Translations under genes and position numbers: made by a program
The notes under the pieces: generated by a model
The model's input: the letters and a program-made list of their open reading frames with translations, nothing else
Database searches by the model: none
Told to the model about the DNA's origin: nothing
Shown: positions 24,106 to 32,324 of the stretch, in pieces
Numbering within the stretch: position 1 is the stretch's first letter
Layout of the letters: each line of letters opens with the position of its first letter
Virus record (IMG/VR): IMGVR_UViG_3300020171_001620
Location: 1 to 43,424 of that record
Direction: 5' to 3' (one strand)
DNA: 43,424 nt
Source of the DNA: a virus

Positions 24106-24464
24106 TTAATAATAAGCCGCTGATTTATAACGTTTTTTATTATATTTTGGGTTCAATTTTTCAATCAAATAAAATTCTATATCTTTACAATTAGGATGTA
24201 ATTGTCTAAAACTATCAAAACTATCTTCATAAATAATTTTAATTATTTTAATATTATCTTTATTTTTAAAATGAGAATTACCAGTAATATGTACATTTAA
24301 TCTACCCTTTAAATAAGAAGACCAGCCAATATAAAGTAATTCCTTTCTTTGATTAAATAAAAATAAAGTCCTCTTTGATTTTTTAAATATCTATGGCATA
24401 CTTTAGCCCAAGAATACTTGGGATATAAATAGGCATGAATAAAAGAATCATATTTTAATTTCAA
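24106..24464 (-). pseudogene. Frameshifted GIY-YIG endonuclease
   Basis: From a TTG at 24462-24464 (AGGAG upstream) the frame reads ...KVCHRYLKNQRGLYF and then leaves frame. The adjacent frame continues FNQRKELLYIGWSSYLKGRLNVHIT...IEFYLIEKLNPKYNKK to TAA at 24106. GLY, YIG, R and E residues are those of GIY-YIG nucleases. One missing T in a T5 run (near 24347) would restore a single protein of about 120 aa. It is either a decayed homing endonuclease or a sequencing error. Confidence 0.7.
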
Positions 24465-24473
24465 TTTATACTC

Positions 24474-24956
24474 CTATGCCCCAGATTTTTTCATTGTATA
24501 TGCCCAACTTGCAAGAGAAATACGACGTTGCCCAGAACCAAAATGAATACATATTTCTTTCCCTTTTCTCAAAAATTTCTTAAAATTTATTTTATCTAAA
24601 TCAGGTTTACATTTAAAAATTATTTCAAATTCTCTTAAAACTCTTATAAACCAATAAGTATCATATGTTTCAGCATGAGTTCTCTTGATCCAATTCCATA
24701 TAGTAGATAAATCATTGTCAAAACTTGGGGCTTCTGCATGACAATTCCGACATAAAAGAACAAAATTAGATGGAATATCAAAACCACTTACTTGAGCAGG
24801 AATAATATGGCACCTATGCAAGCTATTTGTTTTATGAGTATCCCCACATCGCCAACAATGAGTTAATGCTTCCGCCCAATCACATCCAATATCACCTTCA
24901 TAAATTCGTGATTCCCAATAACTTTTTATTTCTTCATGAGTTGTTTTAATAATCAT
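24474..24956 (-). CDS. HNH endonuclease
   Basis: A 160-aa protein with 'CWRCGD', 'LHRCHIIPAQ' and 'NFVLLCRNCHAEAP', a complete HNH/zinc nuclease core in the first 90 residues, plus a C-terminal helical DNA-binding part ending in basic residues. It sits between a GIY-YIG remnant and a NUMOD3-HNH gene, so it is most likely another homing nuclease. Confidence 0.85.
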   Translation of the reverse strand: MIIKTTHEEIKSYWESRIYEGDIGCDWAEALTHCWRCGDTHKTNSLHRCHIIPAQVSGFDIPSNFVLLCRNCHAEAPSFDNDLSTIWNWIKRTHAETYDTYWFIRVLREFEIIFKCKPDLDKINFKKFLRKGKEICIHFGSGQRRISLASWAYTMKKSGA

Positions 24957-24975
24957 AATCTCTCCTTTTGTTTGT

Positions 24976-25662
24976 TTAATAATTATAATTCTGTTTTATG
25001 ACTATTCTGTATATTTCTTTCCATTCATCACGGTTGAAGTTTGCTATTGAATTACATGATCTACAATTTGAAATCAAATTTTTAAAAGTACAATTCTTTT
25101 TATCATAGTCAATATGGTGAACTCCCAATAGGTTGTTTTTAGTAATAGGTTTATTGCATAATGGTGTCATGCACTTGTAACCGTCTCTTTCTTTTATAAA
25201 AGCTTTGAAATCTTTTGTAAATTCCTGACAGTAGGGTTCGAGTGAAGTGCCGCCACACCAATTAGGATTATTTTTACCTTGTAATGCTTCTGATGTTATT
25301 TTAGATATTTTTAATTTTGTTTCTTCGGGCATATTTTGCCTTATAATAGACATTTTTAATTTTGTTTCTTCAGAATGCTTTTTACCAAGCATGCCCCTAT
25401 GATTTTTAGATATTTTTTGTTTAGTTTCATTAGTATGCTTCTTGCCATAAAAGGGGCTACCCTCTCCAGTTTTGCCAAACATAGAATTATTTTTGCCTTT
25501 GTTAGCAATAGATATTTTTCTTTTTGTTTCTTCTGAACGTTTTTTACCTTTATGAGCTAAAGACATTTTTCTTTTATGTTCTTTAGAAAATTTGCGGCCT
25601 TTTTGAGCCCTACTGCTATTTATTTTATGTTCTTCTGTTTGCCTATACCCTTTTCTTGGCAT
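24976..25662 (-). CDS. NUMOD3-HNH homing endonuclease (paralogue)
   Basis: A 228-aa protein nearly collinear with the 19284 gene: the same MPxKGYxQTEEHK start, five or more NUMOD3 units, and the same HNH end ('YKCMTPLC...GVHHIDYDKKNCTFKNLISNCRSCN'). The HNH domains are almost identical while the repeats differ, suggesting recent duplication with changed DNA specificity. Confidence 0.92.
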   Translation of the reverse strand: MPRKGYRQTEEHKINSSRAQKGRKFSKEHKRKMSLAHKGKKRSEETKRKISIANKGKNNSMFGKTGEGSPFYGKKHTNETKQKISKNHRGMLGKKHSEETKLKMSIIRQNMPEETKLKISKITSEALQGKNNPNWCGGTSLEPYCQEFTKDFKAFIKERDGYKCMTPLCNKPITKNNLLGVHHIDYDKKNCTFKNLISNCRSCNSIANFNRDEWKEIYRIVIKQNYNY

Positions 25663-25667
25663 TTTAT

Positions 25668-27011
25668 TTATCCCTTTTTATTAAATTTAAAATATTTCTC
25701 TATAAATTTTTTATTTTCCTTTATATTGACAATCATATTTTCTTGAAAATCTTTGTAATATAAACTATCTCCAATTTGCATCAATGGGGACATATTAACA
25801 TAACTCTTTAATTCGGGTATAATGATTATGCATCCATAAGCTAAAGCTTCGAGACAAACACTTGAATCTAAGGCTACTACAAATTTTGATTTTTCTAATA
25901 TTGAATTCAAATTTATATTATCAATTTGTTTATTATTATCAGGATGAACTTTAAAAAATAATTCACAATTTCTAAAATTATATCTATCAACAAATTTTAT
26001 CAATTCTTTATTTTGGTCATTATTAGATGGAGAAATAACAGTTATTAAATTATCTTTCTCATATTCTTTCTTTATAACTTCTTTCAAGTAATCAAATCTG
26101 CCAGCTCCAGATATATAACATCTATCTCCATAATATTCTTTAAATATGTCATAAGTTATTTGTCCTAAAACTCCTATCTTATCAGGAAATGGCATTATTT
26201 TTACTTCTTCTTTATCATAAAAATATGTCATTATATTAATACCAGGAGTAGAACATAATATAGCATGAATTTCTGCTTTATTTTTAAATGCTATGCAAAG
26301 TGCTTTTTCCCATGCTTGTCCTTCATATACATAGTAAATTTTTCTCGCTTCTAAAAATGATTTATGAAGATTTCTAAATGCTCTTTCATAAAATAATCCT
26401 TCTATCAAAACATCTCCAACAAATGATCTCCATGTATCTTCTTTAAAAAAATCATAATAATTGTCTCTATAATTCCAATCTCTACAGAACCATTTAAAAC
26501 CAAAATCATTCATTGCTTCTTTTAAAAGAGAATTTAATAATAAAAAATTTAAAATAGAATTTATATATTGAAAAAATACAATTATAAAATCATACCAATT
26601 AATAAATCTATCTATTACAATATTATTTTTATCTTTTAGGATCTTTTTATAATCGTTTTTTTGAGGCAATATTATTTTAATAAAACTATCATTTTTAATT
26701 ATATGGTCTAAATAATTACCATAATAACTTACAGCTATGTTTCTAATATTGTTTTTGGAAAATTTCTTTGAATTAAAATTAAATAGAATATATCTGACAA
26801 GAAAAATAAAATACTTTTTTATTGCATTATAAAAAGATTTTAAGATTATAAATTTTGGTATAATTGGATAGATATTTTTTACTAAATTATGATATGTATT
26901 TGTTTTAGTAGTGTTCTTTTCATGAATAAGTGAATACCACCAGATATTTCCAAATTTCTTATGAAATATTTTTGAAAGTTCTGATATGAATTTTAAATAA
27001 TTATTTCTCAT
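25668..27011 (-). CDS. Surface carbohydrate biosynthesis protein (TIGR04326-like)
   Basis: A 447-aa protein from ATG 27009-27011. The C-terminal half is GT-B-like ('YYVYEGQAWEKALCIAF', 'FFKVHPDNN', 'ALDSSVCLEALAYGCIIIIPEL'), matching the TIGR04326 surface carbohydrate family. The N-terminal 150 residues are basic and hydrophobic and may touch membrane. The chosen start overlaps the TGA of the upstream membrane peptide (ATGA); a longer frame from 27047 has no ribosome site. Confidence 0.7.
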   Translation of the reverse strand: MRNNYLKFISELSKIFHKKFGNIWWYSLIHEKNTTKTNTYHNLVKNIYPIIPKFIILKSFYNAIKKYFIFLVRYILFNFNSKKFSKNNIRNIAVSYYGNYLDHIIKNDSFIKIILPQKNDYKKILKDKNNIVIDRFINWYDFIIVFFQYINSILNFLLLNSLLKEAMNDFGFKWFCRDWNYRDNYYDFFKEDTWRSFVGDVLIEGLFYERAFRNLHKSFLEARKIYYVYEGQAWEKALCIAFKNKAEIHAILCSTPGINIMTYFYDKEEVKIMPFPDKIGVLGQITYDIFKEYYGDRCYISGAGRFDYLKEVIKKEYEKDNLITVISPSNNDQNKELIKFVDRYNFRNCELFFKVHPDNNKQIDNINLNSILEKSKFVVALDSSVCLEALAYGCIIIIPELKSYVNMSPLMQIGDSLYYKDFQENMIVNIKENKKFIEKYFKFNKKG

Positions 27012-27154
27012 ACTACAAAAATAAACCCATATATAATGATACCACATGTAATTCCGAAAGCCGCTATAATATAATCAGGATAAGATATATTAAGTAATCC
27101 TCCCCCTATTCCAAGTATTATACCACATACAAACCATAAAAATAATATTTTCAT
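27008..27154 (-). CDS. Small two-helix membrane protein, 48 aa
   Basis: Two hydrophobic helices joined by a Gly-rich turn (GIGGGLL) and 'SYPDY'. AAGGAG sits before ATG 27152-27154 and its TGA overlaps the next ATG. It could be a holin-like or anchoring peptide, but there is no direct evidence. Confidence 0.55.
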   Translation of the reverse strand: MKILFLWFVCGIILGIGGGLLNISYPDYIIAAFGITCGIIIYGFIFVV

Positions 27155-27156
27155 AA

Positions 27157-28053
27157 TTATTCTCCTTTTTCTTTATTCAACTCTTCTATTACAGATAATA
27201 GCCCAGCACCAAAGTCATAATAAGAATCCGCAATATATTTCTTAGCTATATCATTTTCATACTTATATGGTATTATTTTGTAATGTCCTTCAACGCTCTC
27301 ACCATCTCCAAAATTAATAATATATTCGTTACCAAGGATTTCTTTGATCATCAATATCATATCTTCGGCTTTTATAGGATTAATGCCAGAAATAATCATT
27401 GAGCTATTATTAAATTTTTTATCGATCATATCAACTGAACATTTTGCAACATCCTTAACATGTATATATTCTCTGACATTTTCTTTGCTTCCATAATAAG
27501 ATATCACTTTTTTCTTTAATGCTTTTTCAATAATATCTCTTATTGAATTTCCTTCTCCGGCTCCTTGCCCATATACTGTTCCATATCTCAGAATTACATA
27601 AGGAAAATTATGTTTCTTTGCATAATATTTAACTAATTTTTCAGAAGCAGATTTTGTAATTCCATATATTCCTGATTCATTATTGTGAACATAAACTGAT
27701 GATGTATAAATAAATTTTGCTTTATAATGAGTTGCATAAAATAAGGCATTTAAATTACCTATTATATTATATTGTAAAGCTTTCTCTGAATCTTCATTGC
27801 ATTCCTTTATATTTGATATTGCAGCAAGATTATAAATTACTTCAGGATAAAAATTACGAGAAGTACAAGCGTTATATATGGCTTGCTTATTTAAAATATT
27901 ACCTTCACAAAATTCATAGCTATCATTTAATCTTATTTTTGCATCAGTACATTTAACTATGTCATAATTCAAAACTCTATGCCCTTTCAACAAGAGTTCT
28001 TCAATTATATGCTTTCCTATAAATCCAGACCCACCAAACGTAAGAACTTTCAT
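27157..28053 (-). CDS. NAD-dependent sugar epimerase/dehydratase (extended SDR)
   Basis: A 298-aa protein with 'FGGSGFIGKHI' (NAD motif, 7-17), 'YNLAAISN', 'YTSSVYVHN' and 'YGITKSASE' (YxxxK). It is somewhat shorter than the 16282 paralogue. Acts on an NDP-sugar; it probably provides a second epimerised or reduced sugar for the glycan. Overlaps the dehydrogenase gene by four bases. Confidence 0.87.
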   Translation of the reverse strand: MKVLTFGGSGFIGKHIIEELLLKGHRVLNYDIVKCTDAKIRLNDSYEFCEGNILNKQAIYNACTSRNFYPEVIYNLAAISNIKECNEDSEKALQYNIIGNLNALFYATHYKAKFIYTSSVYVHNNESGIYGITKSASEKLVKYYAKKHNFPYVILRYGTVYGQGAGEGNSIRDIIEKALKKKVISYYGSKENVREYIHVKDVAKCSVDMIDKKFNNSSMIISGINPIKAEDMILMIKEILGNEYIINFGDGESVEGHYKIIPYKYENDIAKKYIADSYYDFGAGLLSVIEELNKEKGE

Positions 28054-28829
28054 ATTTCTTTCAATCCTTTCAATAAATTTTCTACGGCCAGGGCCTCCAT
28101 TGCTTTTCTTGCGTCATAAGTCATTGATGCAATATGTGGGGTTCTTATAATTTTATTCTCAATAGATTTATTTTTAGACACTAAACTTAAATTTACATCT
28201 GTTGCTACTCCTGCCAATTTTCCTGATTTTAATGCTTTTAAAATAGCTTTCTCATCTATACATTTCTCTCTCGCTGTATTTATAATATAACTCCCACCTT
28301 TCATTAATTTCAATTCATCTTCTCCAATAATTTGTTCGTTTCCTGAAACATGAATTGTTATAATATCTGATTCTTTTAATACATATTCTTTATTTGAAAC
28401 ATAAAATGACATTTTTTTATCACAACCATAAACAACGCATCCAATAGATAGTAATATATCTGAAACAGCTTCGCCTATTCTACCAAAACCAATAATGCCT
28501 ATTTTTAATTCTCTTAAATTCCTGCCTCCAATATTTTTTCTTATCAAATTCAACATCTGCATTATTGTAAATTCTGCTACTGCATCAATTAATTCTTGAC
28601 ATGGAGTTATAAATACTTTTATATTTCTTCTTTCACATTCCTGTAAATCTATATTATCTATCCCAACACCAATTCTACTAATAACGCTTAAATCAAGATA
28701 TTTATCTAAATCAAATTCTCTTGTATCAAGAATAACTCCTTTTATTTCTTTTGAATCATCTATATTTTTTACTTGTTTATAAATATCTTTTTCGTTTACT
28801 ATTTTTAAACTTTCCAATATTTCTATCAT
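28050..28829 (-). CDS. D-2-hydroxyacid dehydrogenase
   Basis: A 259-aa enzyme of the SerA/PdxB family: 'IGIIGFGRIGEAV' (NAD GxGxxG), 'SRIGVGIDNIDL', 'IINTAREKCIDEKAI' (catalytic Arg) and 'RTPHIASMTYDA' (catalytic His). It oxidises or reduces a 2-hydroxy acid, perhaps a glycan side-group precursor. Start overlaps are tight on both sides. It is shorter than SerA because the regulatory ACT domain is absent. Confidence 0.85.
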   Translation of the reverse strand: MIEILESLKIVNEKDIYKQVKNIDDSKEIKGVILDTREFDLDKYLDLSVISRIGVGIDNIDLQECERRNIKVFITPCQELIDAVAEFTIMQMLNLIRKNIGGRNLRELKIGIIGFGRIGEAVSDILLSIGCVVYGCDKKMSFYVSNKEYVLKESDIITIHVSGNEQIIGEDELKLMKGGSYIINTAREKCIDEKAILKALKSGKLAGVATDVNLSLVSKNKSIENKIIRTPHIASMTYDARKAMEALAVENLLKGLKEI

Positions 28830-29867
28830 TTATTTCTCCAGTATATATCTCAATTCACCTTCTCCATAAAGCGTTTTTTCTTCATCAGTATCGCATCTCA
28901 AATCTGTTTCTCTTACATTCTTTAGCCTCGTTATTTTCTTTATTTCTAACCTATTCAGAATTTCTCTAATTTCTATATCTGTAGAATGCTTCTCTACGGG
29001 CGTGTACCAATTATCGCAAAAAATAAATCTATCAGAAGACAGCCCAATTAAATCCAATACTTTCATTATATAATCTTGAGGAATATTTTTCATTACTTTT
29101 CTCATTTCTTTTCTTGCATACCAGAATATCCCACCCGACCCATAGAGATATAACCAAATCTTTCCATTTGATTTAGTCACTCTTACTATTTCTTCAATAC
29201 CTTTTCTCATATCTTCAGTATGATGCAAAACTCCATTACAGAAAACAAAATCAAAATAATTATTTGGATACGGCAAGCTTAAAACATCTCCTCTTTCAAA
29301 ATGCATTCCATCAATTTTAGATTTCCTAACAATATCTTTTGCTATTTCTATTCCTTTGCTTCCATAATCGATACCTACAACTGGATAACAGCCTAACTTT
29401 CTTAATGCAAAAGAATATCTGCCTGAACCACAACCAACATCCAAGACACTCTTATTTTTAAACCAATCTAAATCAAAATCATTTTTCTCTAACCTCTCTT
29501 TTAAAATATTAAATGTTTTATCTGTCAGTTGTTCAAAAGTAAATTTATCCCATAATTTACCATAGATATTTCCTGTTTGTTCTTTTATATCTATTTGTTT
29601 TTCTATATTTTTAAAATCAAAATTATATGAACCAATCTGATTTATGTTAAATAAAAAAATTATTAGTTCTTGTATTTTTTTATATATTCTTTCTGTATTA
29701 TCTCCAATATTATTAAAAGGAATATATGGATCAACAGGATAAAGATTTCTATAATACTCATGCATTACTATAATTATTGCCCAAGGATAAGACTTAGTTA
29801 ATAATAAACACGAAACAAAAAATCTATCTGATATGACTTGGAGTTCTTTAAGAGTTTTTATTCCCAT
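28830..29867 (-). CDS. SAM-dependent methyltransferase
   Basis: A 345-aa protein. The core at about 135-250 holds 'VLDVGCGSGRYSFAL' (motif I), 'GDVLSLPYPNNYFDFVFCNGVLHHTEDM' (motifs II and III) and 'EIVRVTKSNGKIWLYLYG'. The N-terminal 130 residues are a non-Rossmann helical domain. A glycan or peptide methylation role is likely from context. Confidence 0.88.
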   Translation of the reverse strand: MGIKTLKELQVISDRFFVSCLLLTKSYPWAIIIVMHEYYRNLYPVDPYIPFNNIGDNTERIYKKIQELIIFLFNINQIGSYNFDFKNIEKQIDIKEQTGNIYGKLWDKFTFEQLTDKTFNILKERLEKNDFDLDWFKNKSVLDVGCGSGRYSFALRKLGCYPVVGIDYGSKGIEIAKDIVRKSKIDGMHFERGDVLSLPYPNNYFDFVFCNGVLHHTEDMRKGIEEIVRVTKSNGKIWLYLYGSGGIFWYARKEMRKVMKNIPQDYIMKVLDLIGLSSDRFIFCDNWYTPVEKHSTDIEIREILNRLEIKKITRLKNVRETDLRCDTDEEKTLYGEGELRYILEK

Positions 29868-29874
29868 TTATTTT

Positions 29875-30165
29875 TTATCCACCAGATGTATTATTATATG
29901 TCAAAGTATTGCCACTATATGATGTTATCCAGCCACTGTATATTATTTTATATGGATCATACCACCACGGATATACTGGATAAAATGGATACACAGGATA
30001 CGGAGCAGATACAACTTTTTCCTTCTCAAATGTCTTATTTAGCAAGTCTTTTAATTCCATAGCTTCATTTATTGTCAACTCAATCTTTTTGCCATTGACA
30101 ATCAATTCTATTTTTGATATTTTAACTTTTTCCATCATCTCCTCTTTTTTTCTATTTAAATTCAT
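29875..30165 (-). CDS. Small protein with Tyr-Pro repeat
   Basis: A 96-aa protein: a charged N-terminal half with beta strands, then 'YPVYPFYPVYPWWYDPY', an aromatic and proline repeat, then a Ser, Thr, Asn and Gly tail. The start overlaps the upstream TGA (ATGA); an internal ATG near residue 11 is closer to a GAGGAG site. It may be a virion or surface-contact protein, but no family is recognised. Confidence 0.5.
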   Translation of the reverse strand: MNLNRKKEEMMEKVKISKIELIVNGKKIELTINEAMELKDLLNKTFEKEKVVSAPYPVYPFYPVYPWWYDPYKIIYSGWITSYSGNTLTYNNTSGG

Positions 30166-30953
30166 AATTCACTCATTTTATTTAGGCAGTACTTTAACTG
30201 TCCAATTTGCCACTCATAGTCTATATCGCAGGCCGGAATATCCTGTTTATAACCAAGTATATTCTTCCCTAACCATTTCTGAGGAAGTAATCCATTTTCC
30301 ATATTTTCTATGCACTCCGGTCTGACCACAGCACATGAACAATCATAAAACCAAGCATCATCTCCACTATTTCTATCACAATTAACTTGATTTTCTTCTT
30401 CAAATATATCTTTTACAAACGGATCAAGCCATCCATGTTCATTAATTCTTCTTGTTCTATAAGGTGAATACATATTATATTTTGAAATTGTGCAAATAGA
30501 AGAAGCAATTGCATTATCTCTTAATATTTCTATCATTTCGTTCATCATGTTTGCAGTAATACAAGGGGCGTTTGCAAATAATAAAACTACAAATTCAATC
30601 TTCTGTCCTTCAAATCTCTGATAAATTTCTTTATTTCCTTTTTTTGCTATAAGCGCATCTATACTTGGCCATAATCCTTTTTTAATTTCATTATATGCGT
30701 GAACAAAAACATCATCAGATAGAGCTTCATCTATAGCTAAATATTCTGGTCTATTTATAATATTTGCCCCATAATTATCTGCTATATTTTTCAATTCAGC
30801 ACTATCTGAAGAAAAAAATACCTCATCAACATACTTACAACCATTAGCAGCTATAATTGGATATGCCATTAATGGTATATTATTAATGAGATATGAATTT
30901 TTATTCGGGAATCCTTTGCTATTTTTTCTCCCTATACAAATTACAGGAATCAT
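30162..30953 (-). CDS. CMP-sialic-acid-type cytidylyltransferase 2
   Basis: A 263-aa NeuA-family enzyme: 'ICIGRKNSKGFPNKN' (basic nucleotide loop), 'VFFSSDSAELK' (STDS motif), 'LFANAPCIT' and 'ACDIDYEWQIGQ'. It activates a nonulosonate-like or related acid sugar as CMP. This is a second such enzyme besides 9297, suggesting two different activated sugars. Confidence 0.85.
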   Translation of the reverse strand: MIPVICIGRKNSKGFPNKNSYLINNIPLMAYPIIAANGCKYVDEVFFSSDSAELKNIADNYGANIINRPEYLAIDEALSDDVFVHAYNEIKKGLWPSIDALIAKKGNKEIYQRFEGQKIEFVVLLFANAPCITANMMNEMIEILRDNAIASSICTISKYNMYSPYRTRRINEHGWLDPFVKDIFEEENQVNCDRNSGDDAWFYDCSCAVVRPECIENMENGLLPQKWLGKNILGYKQDIPACDIDYEWQIGQLKYCLNKMSEL

Positions 30954-30954
30954 A

Positions 30955-31911
30955 TTAAACTTCTCCTCCTATTATAACACAACTTGTTCTCAAATAGCAC
31001 CCTTCACATGCTGCAATTATATGTGCATTCCCTTCTAAATGCATTTCCCTCATATATTTCATACTACTCCAAGCCTTTCTTATACTCATTTCTTTTGCAT
31101 TTCCTAAAACAGCAAGTTCTCTATCATCATGATTGCAAGGCAAAATATTCCCATTAAATAAAACTGACATTCTCTGCCATAATTGTTGACATGCCCAATT
31201 AGATTTAATTCCATTTTCTCTATTGCTCATATCTTTATATTTTATATAAGAAATCTCATCACAATACGACTTCCAAAAATCCCTAAAATGTCTCAAATTC
31301 AAATCAGGCAATTCAACAGTTTGTATTCTAATTTTAATATTATATTTCTGAGCATAAGCGTCAAATAAAACTACATTCTTTACTACTTCATTAAAATCTG
31401 CGCCTTTCCTATTTTTCTCATATTCATCTTTTGTATATCCATCTATCGAAAAACTTATTCTATCTAACCCAGTATCCAATAATTCTTTCATTTTATCTTC
31501 TTTTAACAAAGTAGCATTAGTATTCAAATATACATCAATTAATCCTTTTTTCTTTGCATAAATTATAAATTTGCAAATATCTTTATGTAGTAATGGTTCT
31601 CCTCTTCCTATTGTATGAAATTTACAACCATAACATCCATTATCACTTGCCTCATCTATTATCTTTTTAAACAGATCGAACTCCATATATCCTTTTTTAA
31701 AATTAGCTTTTGTCTGAACACAATGAGGACATCTAAGATTACAAATACTTGTTGCTTCTATATCAAGAAACAATGGAAAATCTTCAACAATATTATATAA
31801 TGGATTATTATGCCATTTTCTTCGATACTCTCTATAAATCTTATCTTGAAGATATTCGCTTTCTGCTATATCAAAACCATAAAGAATATTTATATTTGAG
31901 TTTATTTTCAT
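30955..31911 (-). CDS. Radical SAM/SPASM enzyme 2
   Basis: A 318-aa protein with 'TSICNLRCPHC' (Cys 57, 61, 64), 'TIGRGEPLLHKDI' (GGE-like) and C-terminal Cys groups 'ACQQLW', 'PCNHDDRE' and 'CEGCYLRTSC' typical of SPASM. The second residue of the GGE motif is Arg (GRGEPL). It is distinct in sequence from the 22973 enzyme. Its substrate is unknown. Confidence 0.88.
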   Translation of the reverse strand: MKINSNINILYGFDIAESEYLQDKIYREYRRKWHNNPLYNIVEDFPLFLDIEATSICNLRCPHCVQTKANFKKGYMEFDLFKKIIDEASDNGCYGCKFHTIGRGEPLLHKDICKFIIYAKKKGLIDVYLNTNATLLKEDKMKELLDTGLDRISFSIDGYTKDEYEKNRKGADFNEVVKNVVLFDAYAQKYNIKIRIQTVELPDLNLRHFRDFWKSYCDEISYIKYKDMSNRENGIKSNWACQQLWQRMSVLFNGNILPCNHDDRELAVLGNAKEMSIRKAWSSMKYMREMHLEGNAHIIAACEGCYLRTSCVIIGGEV

Positions 31912-31929
31912 TATTTTCTCCTTTATACA

Positions 31930-32280
31930 TTACCATAAATAAACTATAATTAATTGAACTACATGCAATATTTGATCACCAACTTTATATCTTGAAATAT
32001 CTGGTTGTATAATATTTTCTTTTTCTATAAGCCATATTGGATTTGGGTCTATTTTTACTTTAAAATAATCAATTATAAAATGCCCTGTTAGTAAAAAAAT
32101 AAATTTTAATATATTAAATTCTTTAAAATATTCTAACACTACACTTATACATCCAGTCCATATGAAACAATGCAAAAATAAAATAGACAGATTTTTACTT
32201 TTATAAATATTAATAAAATTAGTTCTGAGAAAAAAATCTCCTATTAAATGAGCAAAAAATAAGAATATTAAAATTTTCAA
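31930..32280 (-). CDS. DUF3307-like membrane protein
   Basis: A 116-aa protein with several membrane helices. 'AHLIGDFFLRTNFI', 'LTGHFIIDYFKV' and 'GDQILHVVQL' are the conserved His/Asp motifs of DUF3307. The start is TTG (32278-32280) with AAAGGT upstream. A promoter-like block lies directly before it. The function of the family is unknown. Confidence 0.75.
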   Translation of the reverse strand: MKILIFLFFAHLIGDFFLRTNFINIYKSKNLSILFLHCFIWTGCISVVLEYFKEFNILKFIFLLTGHFIIDYFKVKIDPNPIWLIEKENIIQPDISRYKVGDQILHVVQLIIVYLW

Positions 32281-32286
32281 TATTGA

Positions 32287-32324
32287 CCTTTATTTTTATT
32301 ATATATTATTTTTTCAGAATTTTT
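32287..32324 (-). promoter_or_regulatory. Promoter-like block (copy 3)
   Basis: The minus strand carries AAATTCTGAAAAAATAAT then ATATAATA, with TATAAT at 32303-32298, ending about ten bases before the TTG start of the DUF3307 gene. Same core as the blocks at 15991, 16231 and 39871. Confidence 0.6.
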
